A stretch of 64,000 nt of DNA, from assembly GCA_025667525.1 (NCBI GenBank), contig CM046875.1, forward strand, positions 529,567,079 through 529,631,078, given 5' to 3'. Below are positions 51,714 through 63,048 of the stretch, piece after piece (position 1 is the stretch's first letter; each line of letters opens with the position of its first letter). Under the pieces are notes generated by a model, which made no database searches, had not been told where the DNA came from, and worked only from the letters and a program-made list of their open reading frames with translations. The position numbers were made by a program, and so were the translations under genes. Origin of the DNA: Glebionis coronaria. Lineage: Eukaryota; Streptophyta; Magnoliopsida; Asterales; Asteraceae.

Positions 51714-51806
51714 GAGTCTAGGACCATTTTTTATTTCCATGTAATTTATCTCTTGCTCTTTGCTAGAGTTTCGTTCATAAAAGTTGTCGTTAAAAAAAAA
51801 AAAAAT
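51714..51806 (+). mobile_element. 5'-truncated LINE 3' end
   Basis: The stretch with 'tttgctagagtttcgttcataaaagttgtcgtt' followed by a run of about 13 A resembles the 3' UTR of the LINE at 50133-50193 (CTTGCTAGCTTAATAAAG, then TTGCCGTTC-A). It is a short dead-on-arrival LINE copy. The 5' border and duplication were not found. Confidence 0.6.
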
Positions 51807-53756
51807 CTAGAACCAAGCCTCACCTAAGCAGAACTAACCACTAAGCTAGAGAGAAAACAACAAACACAATTACACAGATGACAACAACTTTCAAACCCAT
51901 ACCCTGATCTAGACAGAAAAATACTTAACCGGCTAACACTTCGATGAACCCTGATAGCTAGATTAGTTTACGTAACCTCTCTTAAACGCCTTTGGTTCCC
52001 GATAATGGCGAAAATAAATCAAAGTCTAAAGCGTTTGCTTCATCAAAATAATCTAAATCTTTAATCTTCCATTGATTTACCAAGCACAAACCAGTAATGC
52101 AAAGATAAAAATGACATCTTATAGTTCTAACACCCATTTGAAAATCGTAATTTTATTTTGCACTAATAGGACAATTGGGCTCTTTTAACATCATTCTCTT
52201 TAGGCCAACAATGTAATAATGGGCCAACAAAAAGAGTGTCACTCATTTTTATTTCGTCTAAAAAGTAAAAACTATAGTTCACAATTTTTTGTTTTGTTCA
52301 TTTTTTTTATTTTAACCAATAAAAAGAAAATTTTAATACTGTAGTTTAGTGTGTGAATATATATTTATTTGATTGGTTGAAAATTTTAGTAATTTGACTT
52401 TTTTTAAACTGGATTTTGTCTCCTGATAATAATTTTGAAACATATGTGATGTTTTGCCGCGGAATTGTCGAATAAGCTATGCTTGAGAAAAATCCAGAAA
52501 AGCTGTTTGCTCACTTAACTACAAAGAAAATGGGTTTGTGGCCACATATCCTTGGAGTGGGTTTAGACTTTTGAGCATGCGGCCATACGTACACTTTTGG
52601 GTGGGTACCCTCTGTTTGGAAAGTCATATTTAAGGGCTGTTTGGTAAAAGAAAATGTTTGGTAGATAGGAGCTCGAATAAAAAGCATTAACAACAATGAT
52701 AGATTGAATCTAGGCAAAGGAGGTGGGTATGTAACTCATTTCAGTAATATTTTACAAGATTGACCACTGTACTCACTTTCTCCCTTCTTCTTCATATATT
52801 CATATGCATACTTTTTTTTTTCCATGGTCAGATCTCTCATAGTCCCAATCTCAATCATAAACAAACATAACTTTCTATCTAATTTTCATTGTCTTGGTTG
52901 GGTTGTTTCAACTCATCATTAAAACAAAGCAATCGAATAGAGTGAGTTTTCTTTGAATTTTGTTTTTTCTTTTCAAAATAATTTTCTTCAAGGTAGATGG
53001 GCAGTGGGCTAGATAAATGCAGAAAGAATGATAGGTCTGTTGTAAAATGGTTTCTAAAATTTATACAGTATTGTTTTTTAGTTAGATATCCACTTGTGAT
53101 TGCCATATTTTTTAAAACATACCAAACATTAGTAATGATAATGTTACATGTGATTACATTCCCGCCCTTAATCAAATACATAGTGATTGTGATTCCCGCA
53201 GTTTAACCAAACGCACCCTTATAAGCGAAAAACTCACAGCCTAGTTGGCTATTTACTTGTTTATATCGATACCATCCTAAACATCCACATCTGGACCTCT
53301 TAAATATAGCTAGCTACCACTTGTGTTTGTGGTCTCATCAACTTATGGCCTATAGTTGTCCATCATTCGGCTCAAGGATTCTTCCTTTTATTTCTATGGA
53401 TGGCTTTGGCATGACCCATGTGACCCAACTTTCACTTTGTCTCCATAGCATTCTCTAGACCTGTATATGTCTTTCTTCTTTCCCTCTTTGTTCCTCAACA
53501 TACTATTTACAGATTGAAATATCTAAAAATATTACCCCGTAGTGTATTAAGGTCTGTTTCTTTTTTTTCTTCTTCATATAGAGGTGAACTCCACATTTAT
53601 TAGAACATCATAATTAGAAGAAAGAAGCTTTATTTGCCTTATACATATAGAGGATCTAATAAAGTTTTAATATTAAAATAATATTTTGTCTTACTACTTT
53701 CCCCACTCATGCAATTTAGTGAAAAAAGAAACACCCCCTAAATCATCATGACGCCT
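51807..53756. other. Intergenic, with possible MITE remnants
   Basis: No gene recognised. 'AAGGGCTGTTTGGTAAA' at about 52633 and the complement of 'AAGGGTGCGTTTGGTTAAA' at about 53200-53219 look like MITE ends, but they match each other poorly. The ORFs between 52879 and 53206 are shadows of this sequence. Confidence 0.4.
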
Positions 53757-53771
53757 CAGTGGCGGAGCTAC
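53757..53771 (+). mobile_element. hAT-like terminal inverted repeat, single end
   Basis: CAGTGGCGGAGCTAC is the classic start of plant non-autonomous hAT elements. No matching other end with an 8-bp duplication was found within a few hundred bases, so this is a truncated copy. Confidence 0.5.
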
Positions 53772-54379
53772 AATAACTTTTCTAGGAGGGCCAAATGTTC
53801 ATAATTTCATTTTTGGAAGGCAAGGTAGTAAAACCCAATACTAAATCAAGTTTTGTGCATGATAATCTAAATTGTGGGATGGCCTACCCCTCCTTGATCA
53901 TCACATGACTCCTCGCTAATTCATTCGTTTGTAACTCTCGACTGTCATGATGGCCAGCCAGCTCATGACTCACCATACTGTGCCCTCTCACAAACAAAAC
54001 ATTATCACATAGAATTAGACATACGTTTTACATATATTTAGCAATCTTAATCAATGCTCTTTCGTATATAACAAATATGTAACAATGTTCTAAGAGCCTC
54101 GCTATATCGCCACAATGGCCTCGCAAAACGCAAGCTTCGACCTTCAAGCTACACAATAAATTAAAGTGTAATGTTAATGTTTGATGTGAGATGAGAAATT
54201 AAAAAACTTGATAACACGCGATAAGTCATGACGTTTGGAGGTTTTTTTTATTTCAACTTCGATAAAAATAACTTTTTATATATAAAAATGAAAAATATTG
54301 CATACAAATATCGGTTTTTTACCTTTAATCTTTATATAAGACATTTTTTTAAATTAAATATATTTGAAATATGATATAA
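53772..54379. other. Intergenic, nothing recognised
   Basis: AT-rich sequence between the hAT-like end and the MITE. No ORF or repeat that I can support. Confidence 0.4.
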
Positions 54380-54564
54380 GAGGGTGTTTGTTTTAGCTTA
54401 TACAGTGGGCTTATAAGATTATTAGCTTATATAAGCTTATAAGCCAAATTAAGTGATTAAGCTTATATAAGGGGTTTTTGGTAAGCAGAAAATTTGTGGC
54501 TTATATAAGATCGGTGGCTTATATAAGAAATATTATATGAGAAAACATTTATACGCTCATTTAC
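54380..54564. mobile_element. Tourist-like MITE, left half
   Basis: It starts GAGGGTGTTTGTTTTAGCTT after TAA. The other half (58111-58268) ends AAGCTTAACCAAACACCCC before TTA. The ends are imperfect inverted repeats, and the body is made of GCTTATA-type words. Without the insertion at 54565 the MITE is about 343 bp. TAA versus TTA flanks mean the 3-bp duplication is not perfect. Confidence 0.7.
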
Positions 54565-55667
54565 TGTAACACCCCACTTGGATAAGTGGACCGTAACGTG
54601 TATTTATGGCGTGTCATCAAAGCATAAGGTAAATGTCCTAAAACATTAACTGACCATAACGGAAATACCAGAATCAAACATCGGTAATCCAACCTAAGCT
54701 CAAAACATGAAAAAAATAAAATACTGAAGGAAAGGACTAAACAATGTCCAAATAAGCAGAATAAAGTAAGAAGTGCATAAAGTAAGAAGTCTGGATAGCT
54801 TCCATCCAAATGCACATGCTCTCAGAATCCTAAGAGCGTCCTAGTGTACCTGCCGTTAGAACAGGAAGGAACTACGACTGAGCATAGCGCTCAGTGAACG
54901 GATATAAAGCATGATAAGAAATTATTGAAATGAAGCAGATGATAAAATACTGAAGCTGTAAGACTGATAAGTAAAGTTGCAGCGGAAAATCTGTGTATAA
55001 TATGTAAAGTCTGATTTATAAATAATAAAGCTGAACTGTTATCTGTTAAATCTGAAAACATGCATTTATTGTATTTTAATTGCCAGAGCTTATATAGGTC
55101 ATGGGCTGTAACAACAGTGCATGAATAACTGGAGGGGTGACCTCGTCATGCTGTAGAGGGGTGACCTCTAAATAACTGTAGAGGGGTGACCTCTAAATAC
55201 TGTGTTGGGTGGAGGGATCAACTCCAATGTGAAGGATGTAGAGCACACACCACATTCACCCTGATAACTTGTAAACTGATAAGCCTAGGATGCATCCATA
55301 CGCCCCACTAAACATACTTATAAAAATGGCCAAACTGAACATGAGTGGGACGATGCAGGATGATACATGATTTTTGCTAGGTTCAATTATATGTCTCTCG
55401 GAATCCTCTCGAATTGATCTCAGTCTCAAGTGGAATGATTGTTCTTGGTTACTAAATAAAAAGGATTTTGGTTTTCTAACCTACTAAATGTTGAATGATC
55501 GAAAATTTAAACTGAAATTTAAAAGTAATTTAAAAGCAATTGAATTATTAATAATTGACAAAGCTTTGAATTAAAATCAAACTTAAATTAAGAAATAATG
55601 AGAAATGGTAAGTCAGACATAAAGAAACAGAAACAGTAAAAATCTTAAAAGAAGACTGATTCGGAAC

Positions 55668-55912
55668 TTTAACCTTGGTTCGGAACTTTCATTCATTCGG
55701 AACTTAAGAACTCATTCGGAAGTTGTAGACTCATTCGGAACTTTCTGATTCGGAAGTTACTGTTCACTCATTCGGAACTTACTGATTCGGAAGTCTGAAA
55801 ATTGGTTCGGAACTTTTTATAGGTAAACTTATTCGGAACTTTTAACTGACTCGGAACTTTTGAAAACAAGACTCATTCGGAACTTACTGTTCACTCATTC
55901 GGAACTTCTGGA
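55668..55912 (-). repeat. TTCCGAA array in the minus-strand LTR
   Basis: About a dozen TTCGGAA cores on + (TTCCGAA on the LTR strand), all in one orientation, at intervals of about 15-35 bp, usually preceded by CTCA. It is the counterpart of the array at 430-960. Here the inverted pairing is absent. Confidence 0.85.
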
Positions 55913-56166
55913 AAACCCAGATACAGTAACAGAACCGAAGAACAAGGAAACCCGTTTTTAATCCAAAAATCACTAAGTTTTTCACCAAAGACTAAAATAA
56001 CTCAATCAAAAAGCATCTATTAACCATAAGCTACAAATCCCATCAACAAAAACACAAATCCCAACAACTTTTGAAGATCAAATCAAGAAAATAAAAACTT
56101 AAACTGTTTTGGTCTCGTTTTAGCCCGAATTAAGTGGTAAAAGGATGGGTGTTTACACACCTATCA

Positions 56167-58105
56167 AAGGATATCACTCTCCTGCATGTGAGTCATGACA
56201 CCGGTGCCTCTAGTGCCACGGTTACGGTACCTCCATAACTAGTACATAAACTGGTCATGCTTGTATATAATGCTCAGGCAATATCTTAGTTATTTAAATA
56301 ATTTCTGATAATTTATCACATGTACTGGGGGAAACATTTGGCTGCAGACGGAAAATCCTAATCATGCATAGAAAGGAAGTCCATACTGAAAAGACGGAAA
56401 ATCCGTACCTTGTGTCCAGTAACTGACTGAAGATGAAAAGACGGAATCCTACTACGACTTCACGCGAACTACATGAATAAAGGGACATGAATGAGTTGTT
56501 TCTGCATGACATGAATCAATGGTTCTTGACTTGATTTACTTGTTCATGACTTTTTTTTACTTGTTCATGTATTATTCCTTATATTCTTAATCTGGCGTGG
56601 TTCGTGAATTCTTGATACTATATTTCATGTTTCATCTGTCATTCTACTTGATACTTCTATAATTAGTAACTTTCTAAAGGTAGCAGGTTTCTAAATATAA
56701 TAAGTTTTCAAAATATAAGTTTCTATAATTAGTGATAATCTTATTTAACAAGCCTAAAATTTAATTAAGTCAAAATCAATAAGCCTTTTCTTAATAAACC
56801 GATTTCTTAATAAATCAATTTTAATAAGTCATGATTTATAAGGCAAATTAATTAAGCCTATACTTTAATAGTAATCCAAAATTTATTAAGTCTTTTTAAT
56901 ATAAGTCGAAATAATATTAAGCCAATATTAAGTAAGCTTAACCTTAATAATCCAATTTTAATAATCCACAAAAACACAACTAATTTATATGCCTAACAAC
57001 TTATTTTGCTATTATATAATAATCAAATGGTATAAATCTTATAGTATTTTAGAATTGGACAACAAACTGATTAGTTATCACACTTACTACTTTTTCACAC
57101 GAGAAATAACAATCTATTCATGCAAAGCTGATTTCGTTTCAAATGGCTAGAGACTATGAAAAGAATTATTTTGAAAGGCTCACCATGACCCATTTTAAAA
57201 AGTGTAACATAGTGTATACATATACTAACAGTATTAACATTTTAAAGGATTCTTATGGCTATTTAATGATTGGTTTATTTTTGGTTCAATAATCTTGGTC
57301 CATCACAACAAGTTGTGATCATATTGTAAGACATAAATGGTATATTGAATGAGGTCTAGTACACTGAATAAGTAAAACGTGAATCAAAAAATATACCTCC
57401 AAACCGACTGAGATGGTTCGAGATAAATGCGAACAAACATACAGCCACCAACTCGAACAAACAAACTGTGATGAAAAAGAGATCAGATCGAACGAAACTC
57501 GAATTCTAACTCGAAACTCCAACGAACAAGTATGAACCAATCGAACCAACAAGAGCCTCCAACTCGAACAACCGGACGCGAACCGTATTCGAACTCAACT
57601 CTGATTTCGATGAACATTTTTATCACTAGCTTTATAGTATAACAGTGGCTTTGCTATGGGTTAAGAACTTAAGATGTTATATTTGTTTTTATGATCTAAA
57701 GAGCAAGCGCCTTATATCAGCAATAATATTGAACGAGACTTCCGTTTGAAACGGATGAAATTGAAGGAAAGCATTGAACACTTTTAATTTCATAGTCAAC
57801 CTTTCTAATCTATTTGAAATCCGACATTTAAAGGTGATATACACAAATGGTCAAAACTAATGATATAAAAATAATCGGCCTTGGCCTTTTATTAACTTGT
57901 AAGACTTGTGCATATTACTAAGCCCATTTTATTTCTTTCGTGTTATAACTTGAGTTCTTATGTGTGTGTAAATTCATGATTTTTAATTCCGTGTTATGTC
58001 TTATCATGTCGTATTTAATATACTTATATACTTGTCGTGAATTATTTAATTATTAAAAGTTTTAATTTAAAGCTATTTTTCGTGTATTTTCATGCGGGTT
58101 TTACA
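56167..58105. other. Part of the LTR insertion without recognised content
   Basis: AT-rich, with a repeated 'gacggaaaatcc' phrase near 56347-56432 and an 'actcgaac' rich part near 57410-57600. No coding motif. It lies between the LTR-B-like start and the target duplication. Confidence 0.4.
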
Positions 58106-58268
58106 TTTACTAATTACATTTTTTATGTACTTCTTTGTCATTTTACTTTATTAACTATATAAGCTAAACCAAACACTTAAATAAAGCTTATAAACTTATT
58201 ATATATAAACCATAAATGGCTTATATAACATTATAGAAGCCCAATACATAAGCTTAACCAAACACCCC
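58106..58268. mobile_element. Tourist-like MITE, right half
   Basis: After the duplicated TTTAC this completes the MITE begun at 54380. It ends AAGCTTAACCAAACACCCC before TTA. Confidence 0.7.
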
Positions 58269-58693
58269 TTACATGTAATATTTTTTAATTTTATTTCATA
58301 TTTTTTGCCGCTTCAAATCAAGTCTTAAAAATATAAAAACTTCGTCTTAACCACTAAAACTTGAGATTTAATCATATTACCGCATCACACATCACACTAT
58401 GTATACTCTTGATATGTAACGAAAACATGTGCCAAATTAACACATCTTATATGCACATGTAAAAAAGAAAAAAAATTCACTATAGAGTGTTTGTCAAAAC
58501 AAGCAGTAGCTATGGACAGTAACTGAACAGTAGTTATTGTGACAGTTCATCGCTCATTTGCCACCGTTTTTTAAACAAGCATTAAAAAAGTAGCCTTCCT
58601 AAAAAATAGCACCGCCCAAATGTTCACTGCGCATATTGCCAAACAACCACTAAAAATTAAAAAACTCACCGCTCTTTTTGTCAAACAACCACT
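58269..58693. other. Intergenic, repeat-like
   Basis: Contains several copies of TTTGTCAAA(A)CAA words (58490, 58678) leading into the palindrome, possibly a degenerate MITE. No gene. Confidence 0.35.
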
Positions 58694-58756
58694 AAAAAAT
58701 GACTTATTCTTTTTTACTTGTTTGTCAAACAAGTAAAAAAGAATAAGTCATTTTTT
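58694..58756. repeat. Perfect palindrome, 31-bp arms, 1-bp centre
   Basis: The left arm 58694-58724 (ATGACTTATTC... ACTTGTTTG) and the right arm 58726-58756 are exact reverse complements, with T at 58725 between them. It would form a long hairpin or cruciform. It sits at the end of a TTTGTCAAAC-rich stretch. Confidence 0.95.
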
Positions 58757-58871
58757 TGATACAAAGAGTCCTTTCTATGGCGATTATTTTTTATGTCCTT
58801 ATTTTTAGATCGTTTTGTGGTTTAAATATAAGAGTAATGCTAAATTTAGTCGGATATAGTGGATGAAAAAT

Positions 58872-58950
58872 CCGAACTTTATTTCATTGTAGTGTTTTTT
58901 AGCTTCTTGCTAGTTTTAATATAAATCCATCGTTAAAAGAAAAAGCATAA
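58872..58950 (+). mobile_element. 5'-truncated LINE 3' end
   Basis: 'tagcttcttgctagttttaatataaatccatcgttaaaagaaaa' resembles the LINE 3' UTR (TAGCATCTTGCTAGC, AATAAA, CCGTTCAAAAAGAAAA). It is a short degenerate copy. Confidence 0.55.
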
Positions 58951-59735
58951 ATTACTCAACATTTCCTATGTTTTTTCATACGCAGCTATATTGCCCGAAG
59001 TAACTAGTGGATATGTTCCAACATTAGTAGTAATATTTGTTTTAAAAAGGTGGGTGTTATCCATATTAATAAGTGCTAACTAGACACGATGTTAGCTCAT
59101 CATCAAATTTACTTGTTTTGTGATGTAACACAGACCATTTGTGCATAAAGTATGTCCAGGTGTTATTAAAGGAAAGACAATAAAGGAAATAGAACCGAAC
59201 ATCATGGGGAGCACGCAAGCCAAATTCTCTAGAAAGGGTTGAGTCAGTTGAGTAGGTCTAGGTACCAATCACCCGTAACAAGCAAACGCTTTTTCCTAAC
59301 TTCCCTTCCACTCAACCAAAATTCCAAACTTAACAACTGCACATGATTTTTTGTTCATAAAACGTATGTGCTCTTGTTGATTCTTCAAGTCTTAGATGCC
59401 TTGCCATCGAAAAATTTAAATATTCATGACTTGAAGTCTTGAAGTTAAGTGAGCACATATGAATATATATATATTCTACATAAATCCCTTGTAAATGAAA
59501 ATTCTTATATTTCTCTAAGAGTCTAAGATGGCATAAGTTCAATATAGTAGCCGTGGTGATATTGATCACAATTCACAAGTCTAACGTGCTTTCATTTTCT
59601 ATAGTCGAGTACGTAGAACACGTAGGTTTTTTTTATCAATCATCTCAGGTACTTTTTCCATCGGAAAAAAAAACAATTATGTTTTTTTATAAAATGTGTT
59701 CAATTTTTCATTTTTGAATAGTTTTTTATGACTAA
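58951..59735. other. Intergenic, nothing recognised
   Basis: AT-rich, with no supported ORF or repeat. It ends at the Helitron 5' terminus. Confidence 0.45.
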
Positions 59736-61697
59736 TCTATACTATCTATAATGGAGGGATAACAAATGTTGAAAGTTGAAAAAATTCAACAAAGCTTCTC
59801 ATGTAAGGAACATCTCTACATTTGGTAATGTTGAAATGTTGAAAGTTAAAAACATGATAATGTTGAAAAGTTGTGGTTATTTACATAATATGGCAATGTT
59901 GACTAACTGAGTAAATTAAATCACATAACCGTGTGGATATATAAAGAAACATATCATATAATAATGAAAATATTGATCCATGAAAGGAAAGTATTCAACA
60001 ATTCAATGAAATACATTACTGGACAACACAACAAACACGAGTGTATTAGATGTCATTCATATTACAGCTAATAGGGTGGACAACACAACAAAACCAACAC
60101 ATCTTTGGCGTTTTTGGATTGTGTAGGTATTTATATAAAATTTACTCTGAATGTATTAAGTGGGTTGTTAAAATCATTCATGACATTAATATTTTAGACG
60201 TATGTAAATAAATTTCTTCTTATAATGCTTTCACTAGAAATGCAGTTTCGCCCAGGTTAACCATGAATGGGTCATAATCTTTAACCATTTTGGGCCTCTC
60301 CAAATAATGTTTTAAATATTTGTAAAGGTCAATGTAGGATGCAACTCTCTTGATTTTGGGTCAATATCTAAAAACAAATTCTTAATAACAATCCTTGACA
60401 CCAACGATTTCTCACTATGGATTCGGACACCGCAAGTGCAACATGGCTAAAATTGGCATATAAGTTCATTTAACACTTTCTGAAGTGAGGTATATACTTC
60501 TCCGAATTAAAGATAACTGAGACTAAGATCATATGACCAGAAGTTTTCTTACTGTATTGACACAGATGCACGACGCCTCGATGATTTTAAAATAGGCTTA
60601 AACTCTCTGTGCTTAGGTTCTTCATTTGAGCTTATTTTTATACTTTTGAGTTTTTCAAAGCCTGGAAAGTAACCTTGGTACATTGATCGGTTATCAAATG
60701 TAAGACTCCTTCCTTATAGAATGAACTAGCCACATTTTTCTTTTATGTTTAGTGAACGTTGTCTTGCTACATCTCCTTGTAATAGTTAAAAGATTGCTCC
60801 TTATGATCTTAAGATCAGGGCTTTGAATTATTGTACGAAACTTATTTCGTACAACTGCAATATAAAAAAAAGTGATTATCAAATGAGCCTTTGTATATGT
60901 AGTTTTCTTTCATCTCTTTCTCTTGACAACGACTTTGTGCAGGGAGTTAAGATGTATCTTTCAAAAGTCTCCTGCTATATGATCTCTTCCAAGGACTCAA
61001 CAAACATAGAAACCGTTATACAGTGGCATAATATTCTAGACTTGTATAAGTATATTAAGAGTTTAATATGTATCTCTGGTATGCAAGTGCAAAGGTCCAT
61101 TGTCTCAATAGACATGTACTGAATAACCTTATGAAGTGATATTACCTTCGTTTATTGTAGTGCCTCCATCATATTATGCTTACTTGACCGGTTATATCAC
61201 ACCATGTTACATGGAAACCGTGGGATTAGAAAGCGAATCGAACCGTTAAAGTACGATATCCCTAAGATATTTCATCAACATACCGAGGATCAAATCAAAA
61301 CCTGAAGACCCCACCATACACAGAGAGTATTTTACACATATATGTCAATATGAGGATTCAACAATAGCTTAATTCCATTCATTAATCTTATATCTTAATT
61401 GAGCAATATGCATAGTTTGGAAGCCACAAAAAATAAGAATAATGTTGCGGTATCTTTTAGATGTAACTATTATGAGTTTTCGGTTTTCCTATAACTCGAA
61501 ACATATACTATTTCATTTATTTACCTCGTAATAAATTGGCAGATGATGTCTAAGGAAGCAAATGGAAATTGATTTCGACCCATCACATAAATGCCACATA
61601 ATTAGCTCCTGTTTAAACAATTCTATGTTTGGAAGTTGGAGTTTGTATATTTAATATTTTAGTTTTATATTTTGGACCATGTTTGTTTTTTAATTTA

Positions 61698-62093
61698 GGA
61701 GGTGTTTGGGATTGCTTATTTAAAACATATTATTCATTTTGAAAATGAATAATCAGATAATCACCATTTTGAAAACTCCATTTCGAAAAATAGTGTTTAG
61801 ATTTAGTTATTCAGTTTGAAATCGAAATAATCAGATAATCAGTTTTTGAGTGTTTTGCTAATTTGATTATTTGATAATAAACTCCATTTTGAAAGCTTAT
61901 TTTTCCAAAACTCAATTTTAAAAATGAAATAAGTAGCTCCCCACTAACTTTTTCAAAATTCCATTTTGGATGCTTTTAAACGAAAATAATAACTTATTTT
62001 CATTTATTATCCAAACACTCATTTTAGCTTATCTCCATTTTCAAAATGAAATAAGCAAATAATCTTGTTGCAAACACAATCCCAAACACCCAC
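61698..62093. mobile_element. Tourist-like (PIF/Harbinger type) MITE
   Basis: The ends GGAGGTGTTTGGGATTG and the complement of GTGGGTGTTTGGGATTG are inverted with two mismatches, flanked by TTA on both sides (61695-61697, 62094-62096). About 396 bp, non-coding, with CATTTTGAAAATG-type words. It is nested in the Helitron and just precedes the helicase relic. Confidence 0.8.
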
Positions 62094-62145
62094 TTAATCG
62101 GTAAACAACCGGTAAATTAAGGTCAAAATTATATCAGGTGGTAAA

Positions 62146-62340
62146 TTGAGCGAGCATTGCTCTTTCTCGTATGATAATTACATCATTCGAAAAGATACCT
62201 TTTTAGCTTATAGAAGGCATTTCTCCATTTTCGTCTGTTTTTCCATGACAATAAACAAATGTCAAGGTCAAACTCTGTCGGAGGTGCTTTCATATCTATA
62301 TGTTACAACACTTTTCAATTACAATTTGTTCTTACTATAA
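62146..62340 (+). pseudogene. Helitron helicase (PIF1-like) C-terminal relic
   Basis: The frame contains AYRRHFSIFVCFSMTINKCQ then GQTLSEV (about 62206-62286). This matches the conserved helicase block (R-x-QFP...FAMTINKSQGQ(T/S)L...) of plant Helitron RepHel proteins, where it unwinds DNA during rolling-circle transposition. The usual following LYVALSRV block is not readable. Upstream helicase sequence is lost, and the remaining ORF starts only with a TTG. Non-functional. Confidence 0.7.
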
Positions 62341-62519
62341 TATCGCGTTCGCTAAATATCCGCCACTATGCAATTTTTGCCGTTATACTATTTCCGCCGC
62401 TATGCGCGGGTACTCGTCTAGTTTTTCTAATTCATCCTTATAATTGAAATATGCATTAATTACTCATTATTAATTTCTATACATTATTAATTTTGAGAGT
62501 AAAAATAAATTTTTATTAA

Positions 62520-62548
62520 CTAGCAGGGTACCCACGCGATACGACGGA
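62520..62548 (-). mobile_element. Helitron 3' end, minus strand
   Basis: Read on the minus strand: CGTATCGCGTGGGTACCCTG then CTAG before T, with a GGGTACCC hairpin. This is a Helitron 3' terminus pointing left, with the element body extending right from 62520. Its 5' end was not found before the window end, so the LTR element at 63049 may be nested in it. Confidence 0.55.
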
Positions 62549-63048
62549 TACTCTATGAATGACCAGAGAAGAAAAGAAAATATTGTCGATCAAGTCCGAT
62601 CACTTTTTTTTTTATAAGTTTCTGTCGAATTTCTCAAGATTGTTTTCGAACGAATTTTATTTGACATCTGAACCGGTGGTCACTCTTGTTCCCGTTTGAA
62701 TCTATGATCCAATATGATTTTCAAAACTATATGAATTAGCATATAATTTTATGAACTTTGTGTCTAGAGTGGGAATCGGTCTGGTTCGAGTCAATCGGGT
62801 TGGATTTAATTTGGGTCAAGACTGAAAATAAGTTACCCGAATCCGACCCGATTTGAACTCGGTTACTCGACTTCGAGGTCTATTAGGGTCAGGTCTACTC
62901 GAGTCGGTCAAATCAGATTCGAGTCAACCCGAGCTGGGTAAAGAAAAAAGTATTCTTTTAAAATATAAATTATAGTAGTACATAATTTAAATAATAATAA
63001 AAAACAAATCTTACTCGGGTTGATCCGAACTTGAGTTCCAAAAAATAA
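62549..63048. other. Non-coding, GGGTC/GACCC-rich
   Basis: The part 62770-62945 is rich in degenerate GGGTC, CGAGTC and CCCGA words, similar in style to 40370-40510. These may be MITE remnants. No gene. Confidence 0.4.

Larger units (their letters stand above)
54565..58105 (-). mobile_element. LTR-type insertion (probable solo LTR or LTR fragment), minus strand
   Basis: The insertion is flanked by TTTAC on both sides (54560-54564 and 58106-58110) and has TGTAACACCCC...GGTTTTACA ends on +, splitting a MITE. On the minus strand it contains the LTR-B start TGATAGGTGTGTAAACACC at 56166 and homology to LTR-B from there to 54565. Either LTR-B is 1.6 kb here (56166-54565) with 1.9 kb of other element sequence beside it, or the whole 3.5 kb is one LTR. 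No primer site or pol motif was found. Confidence 0.6.
59736..62421 (+). mobile_element. Helitron, 2686 bp, internally deleted
   Basis: The 5' end TCTATACTATCTATAATGG follows A. The 3' end has CCGC...GCGG hairpin bases, then GTACTCGTCTAG and T, so both termini and the A/T target fit. A helicase relic lies about 80-275 bp before the 3' end, where the RepHel ORF of autonomous Helitrons ends, so this is a deleted derivative of an autonomous copy. A MITE is inserted at 61698-62093. No Rep (HUH) motif was seen. Confidence 0.75.

Noticed and set aside
52633..53219. One MITE with GGGCTGTTTGGT / GGGTGCGTTTGGTT ends
   Set aside because: The ends match poorly and no target duplication was found. At most two unrelated remnants.
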